64,000 nucleotides of DNA, from NCBI RefSeq assembly GCF_030269485.1, contig NZ_BSTL01000028.1, positions 62,001-126,000 of the forward strand, read 5' to 3'. Both the position numbers and the translations under genes were made by a program. This DNA comes from Actinoplanes sp. NBRC 103695 (GTDB lineage Bacteria > Actinomycetota > Actinomycetes > Mycobacteriales > Micromonosporaceae). Below are positions 31,546 through 39,954 of this stretch, piece by piece. The notes under the pieces were generated by a model. It made no database searches and had not been told where the DNA came from. It was given only the letters and a program-made list of their open reading frames with translations. Positions within the stretch are counted from its first letter, which is position 1, and the number at the start of each line of letters is the position of its first letter.

Positions 31546-33143
31546 TGCCCAGGTACTCGCCGGAACAGATCTACGGCTTCGCGCGCCGCGCCGGCTTCAA
31601 TCCGGACGAGGCGGCGACGATGACGGCGATCGCGATGGCCGAGTCGGGCGGCAACAGCCGGGCGCACAACCCGCACGGCGAGGATTCCAAGGGCCTCTGG
31701 CAGATCAACGGACGCGCTCACCCCGACCTGGCGTCGCGCTCCGATCTCTTCGATCCGCTGCAGAACGCCAAGGCGGCCTTCCTGGTCTCGCGCAAGGGTG
31801 AGGACATCTCGCCGTGGACGGTCACGCACGGCGGCAACGCCGCCCGGTACCTCCGGTTCAAGGACGAGGCCCAGGCGGCGGCGATCGCTTTCGGCGACGG
31901 CGGCGGGCGCGGGGTGTGGACCGGCACTCCGGGGTACGGCCACCCGGTGTCCGCATCCAAAACGGACAGTTCCGGAATAGACGACGTAGCACTCGCTGCC
32001 AAGGGTTCCGGCGGGGGCGACAACGCGGCCCTGGAGACATTCTTAAAGGTTGCTAAAGCGCAAGTAGGTGACCGTTATGTCTTCGGCGCCGAGGTGAAGC
32101 TCGAGGACGACGATCCGGACGTCTTCGACTGTTCGGAATTCACCCAGTGGGCCGCGCACCAGGCCGGCACGAAAATCCCGGACGGCGCCACGGCGCAATA
32201 CCTCCACCTGAAGCAAAAAGGTCTGTTGATTCCGGTGGAGAAGGCGAAGGACACGCCGGGGGCACTGCTGTTCTCCTTCGACCGTGAGCCACGGGCCGGC
32301 GACGGCCGGACGCCGGGCGCGCACGTGGCGATCAGCCTGGGCGACGGCAAGGTCGTCGAGGCGGCCAACCGCAAGGCCGGGGTCCGCGAGAGCAACGCCG
32401 GCGACCGGTTCGAGTTCGCGGCCGTGCTGCCCGGCATCTCGGACGGCAGCGGCACCCCGCTACCCCAGCCCGAGGCGGTTCCGGTCGCTGCGCCCGTACC
32501 CCCGGAAACACCCCTCGTGCCGGACCCGCCGCAGCTGGGTGGGCCGGACACCGATCGCGACGGTCTGAGCGACGCGATGGAACGCCGCCTCGGCCTCGAC
32601 CCGCAGCGCGCCGACACCGACGGCGACAACATCAACGACGCGCAGGAACTGATCGTCCACAAGACCGACGCGCGCAAGGCGGACTCCGACGGCGACCAGC
32701 TCGACGACGCCTTCGAGCTGGCGCAGGGCCTCAACCCGCTGTCGCCGGACACCGACCTGGACGGTCACCTGGACGGCAGCCTGGCGCCGCTGCAGACGGA
32801 CACCGACGCCGACGGCATGGACGACCGGCTGGAGCAGGCGATGGGGCTGAACGCGCGGCTCAGCGACAGCGACCTCGACGGCTTCAGCGACGGCCTGGAG
32901 TACCGGATGGGCGCCAGCCCCCTGAACGCGGCCGACAACCCGATGCTGCACCCGCAAGGCGCGGCGGCCCAGCAGGCCGGACTTCAGCAGGCGGGGGCCC
33001 AGCAGCCTTTCACCGGCCTTGTTCCGGTCGCCGGTGGGCAGGGCGTCTACTTCAGCGGTGCCGCCCAGGTCCCGTTCACCGAACCGCCGGCCCCGCTGAC
33101 CCCGGTCGCCGACCCGCCGGACGATGTGATCCCGCTCCCGTGA
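31545..33143 (+). CDS. Signal-less peptidoglycan hydrolase: transglycosylase + NlpC/P60 + Ca-binding repeats
   Basis: Predicted 532 residues from the ATG at 31545. Domain order: lysozyme-like transglycosylase (about 5-110; AMAESGGNSRAHN with catalytic-type Glu33, GLWQINGRAHPD), NlpC/P60 (about 160-300; FDCSEFTQW with Cys196 and GAHVAISLGDG with His260), then thrombospondin type 3/EF-like repeats (about 340-470; DTDRDGLSDAMERRLGLDP, DSDGDQLDDAFE) and a Gln/Ala/Pro-rich tail. There is no signal peptide, so it cannot leave by Sec or Tat. It overlaps the Ig-like gene B by 4 bases. A peptidoglycan hydrolase kept inside the cell next to a CIS suggests delivery with, or wall passage for, the particle. 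Confidence 0.82.
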   Translation: MPRYSPEQIYGFARRAGFNPDEAATMTAIAMAESGGNSRAHNPHGEDSKGLWQINGRAHPDLASRSDLFDPLQNAKAAFLVSRKGEDISPWTVTHGGNAARYLRFKDEAQAAAIAFGDGGGRGVWTGTPGYGHPVSASKTDSSGIDDVALAAKGSGGGDNAALETFLKVAKAQVGDRYVFGAEVKLEDDDPDVFDCSEFTQWAAHQAGTKIPDGATAQYLHLKQKGLLIPVEKAKDTPGALLFSFDREPRAGDGRTPGAHVAISLGDGKVVEAANRKAGVRESNAGDRFEFAAVLPGISDGSGTPLPQPEAVPVAAPVPPETPLVPDPPQLGGPDTDRDGLSDAMERRLGLDPQRADTDGDNINDAQELIVHKTDARKADSDGDQLDDAFELAQGLNPLSPDTDLDGHLDGSLAPLQTDTDADGMDDRLEQAMGLNARLSDSDLDGFSDGLEYRMGASPLNAADNPMLHPQGAAAQQAGLQQAGAQQPFTGLVPVAGGQGVYFSGAAQVPFTEPPAPLTPVADPPDDVIPLP

Positions 33144-34201
33144 CCCTCGAGCTCACCCTCCAGCCGACGCCCGTCGCCCTGGCCCCCGGCGTCGCCACGC
33201 GCGTCCCCGTCCAGCTGCACAACCGGAACGTCGCCCCGATCACCGTCCGCGTGGGCGTCGCGCGCGGACGCGCCTCCGGCTGGGCGTCCGTGGAACCTCC
33301 GGACGTCGTGGTCGGCGCCGGCGACACCGAGACGGTCGACGTGGTCCTCGCGCCCCCGGCCGACCAGCCGCCGAGCGCGTCGATGGTGCCCTTCACCGTG
33401 CAGGCCACCGAGCACAGCACCGGCGAACCGGCGGGCTTCACCACCGGCCTGCTCACGGTCGCCGTCCCGATCCCGGTCGTCGGCACGATGGTGGAACGCC
33501 CCCGCGCCACCACGACCTACGACCTCACACTCACCAACGAGGGCCCCGCCGCCGCGCCGGTCCGGATCAAGGCCGAGCTCGACCCGCCCGCCGGCACCAT
33601 CTCCGCGGCCCCGCAGGCGGTCCGGCTCGAGCCGGGCGAGTCCGTCACGGTGGTGATCAAGGCCAAACCCTCGAGACCCTTCATGGGTACGCCGAGACCG
33701 TTCTTCGTGGTGGCCGCCATCCTCGACGCCGACGACCCCGACCGGCCACCGCTGCTCACCCGGACGGCGAGAGGCAAGCGCAAGCCCCGCGTCGCCACCT
33801 GGGCCGCGGCGACCACGGCCATCGTGCTGGCCCTCGGCGCCACGGCCGCGGTGGCCTTCTCGGGGCTGCGCATCCCGCTGCCCGGCGGGCGCCGCGACAC
33901 CCCGGCGGCGAAGGCTCCCGCACCGGCCGCGGTGACGGTCGCCCGGCCGTACGCGCTGATCGATGTTTTTCCGCACAAGGGCGACGACGGCGGACGGGGC
34001 GCGGCGGAGGCGGCCCGGCGCAAGCTCGCCGACGCCGGGATGCCGGTCAAGCTGGTCGACAGCCTGCAGTCGAACGACCTGGCCGACCAGGGCACCGGCT
34101 TCTGGGTGCTGCTCCAGGACGGCTTCGCGGGCGTCGAGGCCGCCCAGCAGTACTGCACGCAGTGGAAGCCGGTCGCTCCCAAATGCACGGTGACCCCATA
34201 G
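33140..34201 (+). CDS. Ig-like domain / single-transmembrane protein B of the CIS locus
   Basis: Predicted 353 residues, GTG at 33140 inside a GTGA overlap with the hydrolase gene. Two Ig-like domains (about 1-110 and 118-200) resemble those of the protein at 10524-11921. A strongly basic stretch (RGKRKPR) precedes one helix at about 219-240; the outside part (about 270-353) looks like a small SPOR-type fold (YALIDVFPHKGDDGGRGAAE ... GTGFWVLLQDGFAGVEAAQ) with a Cys pair. SPOR domains bind denuded peptidoglycan, which fits the hydrolase next to it. The Ig part would face the cytoplasm, where it could dock CIS components. Confidence 0.7.
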   Translation: MTLELTLQPTPVALAPGVATRVPVQLHNRNVAPITVRVGVARGRASGWASVEPPDVVVGAGDTETVDVVLAPPADQPPSASMVPFTVQATEHSTGEPAGFTTGLLTVAVPIPVVGTMVERPRATTTYDLTLTNEGPAAAPVRIKAELDPPAGTISAAPQAVRLEPGESVTVVIKAKPSRPFMGTPRPFFVVAAILDADDPDRPPLLTRTARGKRKPRVATWAAATTAIVLALGATAAVAFSGLRIPLPGGRRDTPAAKAPAPAAVTVARPYALIDVFPHKGDDGGRGAAEAARRKLADAGMPVKLVDSLQSNDLADQGTGFWVLLQDGFAGVEAAQQYCTQWKPVAPKCTVTP

Positions 34202-35891
34202 CTCATCGACCATCGTCCATGATGGGCGGTACCGCTGGACCGGCGGCGGCTTCGAGACCCAGCCCGACGGCCAGCAGCGCCGCCGGCTCAGCACCGGCTT
34301 CACCCAGTACGCGACCGCCGCCTACCGTAACAAGATCACGGTCGACGAGATCGGCGACATCTACCTCGTCGACGGCAACGGGGTGCTGCGCTGGTACCGC
34401 TACGACGAGGCCCTGGGCGCCTTCACCATCGGCGGCCGGCCGATCGACACCGGCTGGAACCGCTACGAGCTGATCGTCTCGGCCGGTCCCGGCGTCCTCT
34501 ACGGCCGCACCTCCAACGGCGACCTGTTCCGCAGCCGGTTCGAACCGGCCAGCCAGCGCTGGATCGCGCAGCACCTCAAGGTCGGCGCCGGCTGGGGCGG
34601 CTTCAAGAACCTCTTCTCGGCCGGCGGCGACACCCTGTTCGGCGTCCAGACCGACGGCGACCTGATCCACTACCGGTACGTCGAGGACAGCAACACCTGG
34701 ACACTGCTCGCCAAGGACATCGACGACGGCTGGGCCGTACACAACAACGCGTGGGCGACCACGAACACCTGCCGGCTGACCGACCGCAAGACGCCGGCCC
34801 GCCCCGCCACCCCGATCCAGCCGAACAGCCCGACCGTCGCCATCCAGCGCCCGGCCGCCGGCACCGCGATCGGCGCCCTCGAGTACCTGTTCGCCGACAA
34901 CATCGGCCGCCTGCGCCACGCCTACCAGGAGAACCCCGACCTGTTCGGCAACATCCAGTGGGCGGCCGTGCCGACCGACGCCGCGTTCACCGGCCGCCCG
35001 GCACTCGTGGTGAACCCGCAGGGCAACGTGCGCCTGCTGGCGCAGAACACGAACAGCGACGCCTGGTCGTTCACCCGCCAGCCCACCGCGGGCACGTCCT
35101 GGCTGGCCGGCGTCGACTCCGGCGGCGCGCTGGCGTCCCGGCCCGCCGCGGTCAAGCTCACCGACGGCACCCTGGCGGCGTTCGGCCTGGACGCCGGCGG
35201 CGCCCTGTGGAGCCGCCGATACGACACCGTCGCCGGTGACCTCCTGGCCTGGGTCAAGCTGGGCGGCACCGACCTGACCGGCGAACTCACCGTGATCGCC
35301 GGCCCGGACAACAAGGCGTCGGTCTTCGCCCTGAACGCCGCGGGCACACCGATGATGGCGACCTGGACGGCCGGCACCCTGTCGGCCTGGACGTCGCTCG
35401 GCGGCACCGGCCTCACCGGCACCCTGTCGGTGGTCAAGCTGCCCGGCCAGGTGCTGCGGTTGTTCGCCCGCGACGCGACCGGCACGGTGGTGACGCAGCA
35501 GCAGGGCGCCGGCGTGTGGACACCGGTGGGTTCGTTCACGGCCGCCGGTTCCCCCGCGGCCGTGCTCGACCCGCCGACCGGCCGGCTCGTGGTCGTCGCC
35601 CGGGGCACCGACAACGAGATCCACCGCGTCGTCGAGGCGTCGACGGGCACCGCCACGTGGGGCGACTGGCTGCCACTGAGCCTCGACGCCTCCGACCCCG
35701 CCGCCACCGACCCGACGATCACCGAGTTCACCGGCGGCACCGGCCAGACCTACGAGATCGTGTTCCGCAACCCGAACGACGCGACCCGCGTCTACACCCG
35801 GCAGACGCCGTCCGGGGCGGCGGCGGCCCGCACCGCGGCCGCCGCTGGGCCGGGCTTCACGGCCCACGGCCTGCCCGTACCTCCGAAGTAG
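34194..35891 (+). CDS. Tachylectin-like beta-propeller protein, start missing or non-standard
   Basis: The first usual start in this frame is GTG at 34383 (502 residues), but the frame is open back to 34194 and the extra sequence (GRYRWTGGGFETQPDGQQ) continues the propeller pattern, so the real protein starts earlier or the gene lost its 5' end. The frame has a stop at 34191-34193 and no ATG, GTG or TTG before 34383. Repeats of about 45 residues (LVDGNGVLRWYRYDEA, LYGRTSNGDLFRSRFEP, LFGVQTDGDLIHYRYVED) match tachylectin-2 propellers; a second propeller-like half follows to the end. It would bind sugars and could be a surface or CIS receptor-binding element. No signal peptide is visible. Confidence 0.6.
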   Translation, partial: PHSSSTIVHDGRYRWTGGGFETQPDGQQRRRLSTGFTQYATAAYRNKITVDEIGDIYLVDGNGVLRWYRYDEALGAFTIGGRPIDTGWNRYELIVSAGPGVLYGRTSNGDLFRSRFEPASQRWIAQHLKVGAGWGGFKNLFSAGGDTLFGVQTDGDLIHYRYVEDSNTWTLLAKDIDDGWAVHNNAWATTNTCRLTDRKTPARPATPIQPNSPTVAIQRPAAGTAIGALEYLFADNIGRLRHAYQENPDLFGNIQWAAVPTDAAFTGRPALVVNPQGNVRLLAQNTNSDAWSFTRQPTAGTSWLAGVDSGGALASRPAAVKLTDGTLAAFGLDAGGALWSRRYDTVAGDLLAWVKLGGTDLTGELTVIAGPDNKASVFALNAAGTPMMATWTAGTLSAWTSLGGTGLTGTLSVVKLPGQVLRLFARDATGTVVTQQQGAGVWTPVGSFTAAGSPAAVLDPPTGRLVVVARGTDNEIHRVVEASTGTATWGDWLPLSLDASDPAATDPTITEFTGGTGQTYEIVFRNPNDATRVYTRQTPSGAAAARTAAAAGPGFTAHGLPVPPK

Positions 35892-35899
35892 GCGGTGCC

Positions 35900-35932
35900 G
35901 CGCTGCCGGTGCCGCCCCGGCACCGGCAGCGC
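35900..35932 (+). terminator. Strong hairpin after the tachylectin-like gene
   Basis: Perfect 14-base arms GCGCTGCCGGTGCC (35900-35913) and GGCACCGGCAGCGC (35919-35932) with a GCCCC loop, 8 bases after the stop. There is no T-tract, so it is an actinobacterial-type hairpin terminator. Its right arm is also the start of the 17-base tandem repeat. Confidence 0.6.
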
Positions 35933-36056
35933 GGGCCCGGCGGCAGCGCGGGCCCGGCGGCAGCGCGGGCCCGGCGGCAGCGCGGGCCCGGCGGCAGCAC
36001 GGGCCCGGCGGCAGCACGGGCCCGGCGGCAGCACGGGCCCGGCGGCAGCACGGGCC
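35924..36056. repeat. 17-base tandem repeat, about 8 copies
   Basis: Unit CGGCAGCGCGGGCCCGG repeats head to tail: four copies with GCGCG, then four with GCACG at the same place, the last one incomplete. Each unit contains the palindrome CGGGCCCG. The regular split into two variants suggests slippage expansion of a two-type array. It does not lie in a supported gene. Confidence 0.9.
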
Positions 36057-36183
36057 ATTCCGTCGCCGGCGCGTCAGAGGTGATCGTCCTCGTCACTGTC
36101 GATGCGGACGGCAACTCCAAGTCGCGGCGGAAGCCGCACAAAGGATGCGACACGGAGCGGCTGCCCGGTGCCAATCTGCCGGG

Positions 36184-36738
36184 ATGAATACCACGATGGA
36201 GACCATCGGGCCGGTCGAGATGCTCCGCGAGCAGCCGGTCACGGAGGCCGTCTGGGGTTGCGCGACCTACTTCTTCGAGATCACCCACCCCGGCGCCGGC
36301 GCGGTCGTGGAGTGGACCTACCGCGCCGTGCAGGCGGTGCTGTCGGCCCAGCCGGTGCAGGCCGGCACCGGCTTCGACCTGACCGTCGACCTCCTCCCGA
36401 CCCCGGTCAGCGACCTCTCCTTCGCCTTCCGCATCCGAGACCTGCCGCCCGGCGCCACCCTCCTCCCGGACGGCGGCCTGATCCTGGACGTGTCGTTCTT
36501 CGCCCTGGCCGACGAGGAGGCCGAGCCTGCCCGCCCGTGGCATGACTACCGCTCGCGCATCGCCTCGACCGAACCCGACGCGGTCCTCGAACACGTCGTG
36601 GTCTGCGCCCCGGGCACCCCGCTCACCGCGTTGACCGGCACCGACCGCGAGACCACCCGCTGGGCGTTGCGCGTGGCTCTCGACCACGCCGGAATCTTGC
36701 AGGCCCTGGGAATGCGCCGCGGCGACGCCCCGAACTAG
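36184..36738 (+). CDS. Hypothetical protein
   Basis: Predicted 184 residues from the ATG at 36184; a CAATCT element 9 bases upstream would make it nearly leaderless. I do not recognise the family. The chain is acidic and hydrophobic-patterned with no signal peptide or membrane helix. It reads as alternating strands in the first 120 residues (CATYFFEITHPGAGAVVEW, LSFAFRIRDLPPGATLLPD, LILDVSFFALADEE) and a C-terminal helix (RWALRVALDHAGILQALGM). It stands alone between two repeat tracts. Confidence 0.6.
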   Translation: MNTTMETIGPVEMLREQPVTEAVWGCATYFFEITHPGAGAVVEWTYRAVQAVLSAQPVQAGTGFDLTVDLLPTPVSDLSFAFRIRDLPPGATLLPDGGLILDVSFFALADEEAEPARPWHDYRSRIASTEPDAVLEHVVVCAPGTPLTALTGTDRETTRWALRVALDHAGILQALGMRRGDAPN

Positions 36739-37649
36739 AGACCACTCGTGGTGGCGGTCTGATCGGCCGTCCTTTCTGATGCGTGGCGTCGCCGGCGTTT
36801 CCGGGTGGGTGACGCCGCCGCCGGCGTTTCCACTGGGTGACGCCGCCGCCGGCGTTTCCACTGGGTGACGCCGCTGCCGGCGTTTCCGGTGGGTGCGGGG
36901 TCGGGCCGGGTCTGCCAGGCCCCCGACTGCCCGCTCACCGTCGCTGCCGCCGCTCGCGGTGGTAGCCGGGCACGGCAGTGGCAGCCGGGCACGGCAGTGG
37001 TAGCAGAATGCGGCATCTGCGGCGTTGACGGCCGGCCCGGCCTTGCGCGCCGCCAACACCGGGCGGCCGGTGGTAGGCCCGGGCGCTACCCACTGAGCCT
37101 CCCCCGCTCTGAGCTACCACGCGCGCGGACCGTGGTAGCCAGGAGCGGTATTTCGACCCGGATACCGCCCTGACCCACCACCGCGTGCCCGGTCTACCAC
37201 CCGCGCCCGCTCCTACCACCGGACCGCGCCCAGCCACGGCCGCGAGCGGCGGCAGCAACGGCGAGCGGGCACCCGGACGCCTGGCACACCCAAGCGAAAC
37301 CCCACGCCGGGCGCGAGCGGCGGCAACAACGGCGAGCGGGCACCCGGACGCCTGGCAAGCCCGCATGGACCCGCCGCAACGCGATGGCGGCGGCAGCGAC
37401 CGGCACCCAGCCCGCATGGACCCGCCGCGACGCGATGGCGGCGGCAGCGACCGAGACCGGCACCCAGCCCGCTCGGACCCACCGCGACGCGACGCCAGCG
37501 GCAGCAACCACGACCGACACCCAGCCCGCTCGGACCCACCGCGACGCGACGACGACGGCAGCAACCACGACCGACACCCAGCCCACACGGAAACCCCAAC
37601 CCCACACCCAGCGGAAACGCCGGAAGTAAGGCCAGACCAGACAGGTGGT
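36739..37649. repeat. Repeat-rich intergenic region without a supported gene
   Basis: 911 bases hold several repeat types. Four units of GCCGGCGTTTCCACTGGGTG-type sequence (28-29 bases each) run 36791-36895. A 46-base element occurs at 37241-37286 and 37312-37357 (one mismatch) and as an inverted copy at 36913-36958 (about six mismatches). Words containing GGTAGCC or CTACCA recur in both orientations between 36955 and 37215 and form many small stems. Four units of 51-60 bases beginning AGCCCGCATGGACCCGCCGC run about 37358-37590. Reading frames across it only translate the repeats. See the separate findings. Confidence 0.75.
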
Positions 37650-38516
37650 CTAGGCCCGGCCACCGCTGGCCTGGACATGGGCCACGATCGCCTCGCGGGC
37701 GGTGCGAGCCGCGGACACCGGCAGCAGCGGGTAGACGTGGATGGCGCCGGGTTCTTCGTGGTAGGTCAGGGGCACCCCGGCCGGCATGCGATCGCGGAGC
37801 AGGCGGCAGTCCGGCAACGTGATGTCGCGGGTGCCGACCAGGATCTGGGTCGGCGGCAGCCGGGTCAGGTCGCCGTTGATCGGGCTCAATGTCGGGTCGG
37901 TCAGCGGCAGGTCGCCGGCCCACGCGGCGGCCATCGGGCGCAGGCCGGCCCGCCGCAGCCACGGGTCGTGGGGTTCGACCTGGTCGATGCCGGGGTTGCT
38001 CATGGTCAGGTCCAGCCAGGGTGCGATCAGTGTCTGGCCGACCACCTGGTCCGGTGCGGCCTGGGTGGTGAGCAGGGCCAGTCCGCCGCCGGCCGAGTCG
38101 CCGAGCAGGTACGAGGGGCCCAGGTCGGCGACGACCTTGGTGGTGAACTCCAGCGCCTCGGTGCCGTGGTGGGCCGGCGCCAGGCCGTAGAGGGGGACGT
38201 GCACCGCCAGGCCCGTGGCCGAGGCGAGGTCTGCGATGAGCGACCAGTGCTGCGGGACGATCTCTGCCATGTACGCGCCGCCGTGCAGGTAGACCACCGC
38301 GGGACCGGGCTTCACCTGGCGTGGCGCCACCCGGTAGACGTCGAAGCCGTGGTCGCGGGTCCGGCTCACGTCGAGACGGCGGGACAGCCCGGGTGGCGGC
38401 GTGGGCGAGGACTTGGGTTCGGCGAGGGTCCGGCGCCCGTACTCCTCGGTGGTGAATTTGCGCTGGCGGGTGAGGCGGATGACCGCCGCCACGACGGGCA
38501 TCGGAAGACTCGGCAC
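37650..38516 (-). CDS. Alpha/beta hydrolase, hormone-sensitive-lipase type
   Basis: Predicted 288 residues. The oxyanion motif HGGAY and the nucleophile elbow GDSAGGG are the HSL-family signatures; the later TRDITLPDCR and GAIHVYPLL carry the likely Asp and His. It probably hydrolyses a short acyl ester (esterase, steryl- or glycan-acetyl hydrolase type). It is 7 bases after the stop of a dynamin-like gene on the same strand, so it may be the last gene of that operon and could act on lipids. Confidence 0.85.
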   Translation of the reverse strand: MPSLPMPVVAAVIRLTRQRKFTTEEYGRRTLAEPKSSPTPPPGLSRRLDVSRTRDHGFDVYRVAPRQVKPGPAVVYLHGGAYMAEIVPQHWSLIADLASATGLAVHVPLYGLAPAHHGTEALEFTTKVVADLGPSYLLGDSAGGGLALLTTQAAPDQVVGQTLIAPWLDLTMSNPGIDQVEPHDPWLRRAGLRPMAAAWAGDLPLTDPTLSPINGDLTRLPPTQILVGTRDITLPDCRLLRDRMPAGVPLTYHEEPGAIHVYPLLPVSAARTAREAIVAHVQASGGRA

Positions 38517-38523
38517 CCGCTGA

Positions 38524-39954
38524 TCAAACCACCTGGAGGATGCCCTCGCAGGTTCGCATCGCGGCGCGGGCCGCCGTCCGCAGCTCGCGCGCCGAGAACG
38601 GGTGTTCGCCGACCGCCTGCCAGCTCGCCAGCGCCGCCTTGGCGGCCATCGCGATCCGGGCCGGCGGCGCTTCCGCGGGCAGGCCCAGCCGGTGGTACGC
38701 GGCGCCGCCCTGGCCGCCGAGCAGCATGTCGAGGCGGGCCAGCTGGTCGTCCGTGCCGGGCAGCCGGCCCGAGCGCACCAGGTGCAGCAGGCGGAGCTCG
38801 ACGAACTCGTGGGCGCTCGCCCGGATCCGTTCGGCCTCGGCGGCCAGCCACGACTCGGCGGGCACGCACTCGTCGATGACGGCGAGCGCCGAGCGGGCCT
38901 TCAGCACCTCGCTGCGGCCGACGAACTGGGCGGTGAACACTTCGCGGAGCCGGTCGATGCCGCTGTGGGCGGTCAGTTCGCGGGCCAGGTCGGCGGCGTC
39001 GCGGACGATGTCCTCCCGGATCAGGCGTACGGACAGGCGTACGCCGAAAAGGCCGAGCCTCTGCAGCACCCGCCGGCGCCCGGGGGCCTGCGCCGCGAAG
39101 CGTCCGGCGGCCGACGCGAAGCGGTCGGCGGTCAGCAGCAGCTCGACCACATCGGACATCGGTTCCGCCGCGACCGCCGCCAGGACCCGGAACTCGTCCT
39201 CACGCAGGGTCGCACCGGCCGCCCCGAGCAGGCCGGCGACCGGGATGACGACGGGGCAGAGCCGGCGTAGCCGTTCGTCGGTGGCGTAGCGTTCGGCGAC
39301 CCGGCCGGCCGCGTCCATCGCGTCCAGGCGGCAGCCGCCGATCTCGTCGGCCCGGGACAGCACGCCGACCGCGTTGACGGGGGTGCCGGTGGACAGGCCG
39401 TCGCCGTGGAAGGACTCGAGGAACCGCACGTCGCTGCCGTGCATGTGGCGCAGCAGGTAGATCACCGCGTCGGTCTGCGCGGCCCGTTCCCCCTCGGCTT
39501 CCAGGAACGCCATGGTGCGCAGCGAGACGTCGGTGGAGAGCGAGGCGATGCCGGGCGTGTCGATCAACGTGTGCCGGCGCAGGCGGGCGCTGGGCACTCG
39601 TACCTCGAGGTGGTCGACCTGGTCGGCGGGCCGGCCCAGGTCGATCTGCACGGCGCCCTGGATCCGGTTGAACGGGCGCTGCTCGGCGTGGCCGTCCTTG
39701 AGGAAGGCGGTGACCGCGTAGGTGGGTCCGTCGGCGTACCAGGTGACGATCTTGGTGCACTCGCCCGCGTCGGTGGGTGCGAGCTCCTCGCCGACCAGGG
39801 CGTTGAGCAGGGTGGACTTGCCTGCCTTGACCTTGCCGGCGATGGCCACGCGGAGTGGTTCGTCGACCCGGCGGCGGGCGTCGGCGAGCCGCTGGTCGCG
39901 GGTTTCCGCGTACGCCCTGTCCAGCAGGGTGCGGACGTCGGCGAGCAGGCTCAT
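38524..39954 (-). CDS. Bacterial dynamin-like GTPase 2 (IniC/DynB-like)
   Basis: Predicted 476 residues. The G1 loop GKVKAGKST is at 40-48, switch I includes APTDAGECTKIVTWY, and G3 is in LIDTPGIASLSTDVS. The helical C-terminal part lacks a clear membrane helix. In actinobacteria such genes come in pairs (IniA/IniC in mycobacteria, DynA/DynB in Streptomyces), where both are needed for membrane remodelling at division septa or under stress. It overlaps its partner by 4 bases. Confidence 0.85.
   Translation of the reverse strand: MSLLADVRTLLDRAYAETRDQRLADARRRVDEPLRVAIAGKVKAGKSTLLNALVGEELAPTDAGECTKIVTWYADGPTYAVTAFLKDGHAEQRPFNRIQGAVQIDLGRPADQVDHLEVRVPSARLRRHTLIDTPGIASLSTDVSLRTMAFLEAEGERAAQTDAVIYLLRHMHGSDVRFLESFHGDGLSTGTPVNAVGVLSRADEIGGCRLDAMDAAGRVAERYATDERLRRLCPVVIPVAGLLGAAGATLREDEFRVLAAVAAEPMSDVVELLLTADRFASAAGRFAAQAPGRRRVLQRLGLFGVRLSVRLIREDIVRDAADLARELTAHSGIDRLREVFTAQFVGRSEVLKARSALAVIDECVPAESWLAAEAERIRASAHEFVELRLLHLVRSGRLPGTDDQLARLDMLLGGQGGAAYHRLGLPAEAPPARIAMAAKAALASWQAVGEHPFSARELRTAARAAMRTCEGILQVV

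Noticed and set aside
36791..36895. Possible CRISPR-like repeats
   Set aside because: Units of 28-29 bases are directly adjacent with no spacers, and no cas gene is present.
37194..37607. Minus-strand frame coding for regular VASRWVRAGWV repeats
   Set aside because: It only translates the DNA repeats, has no ribosome site and no recognisable fold.
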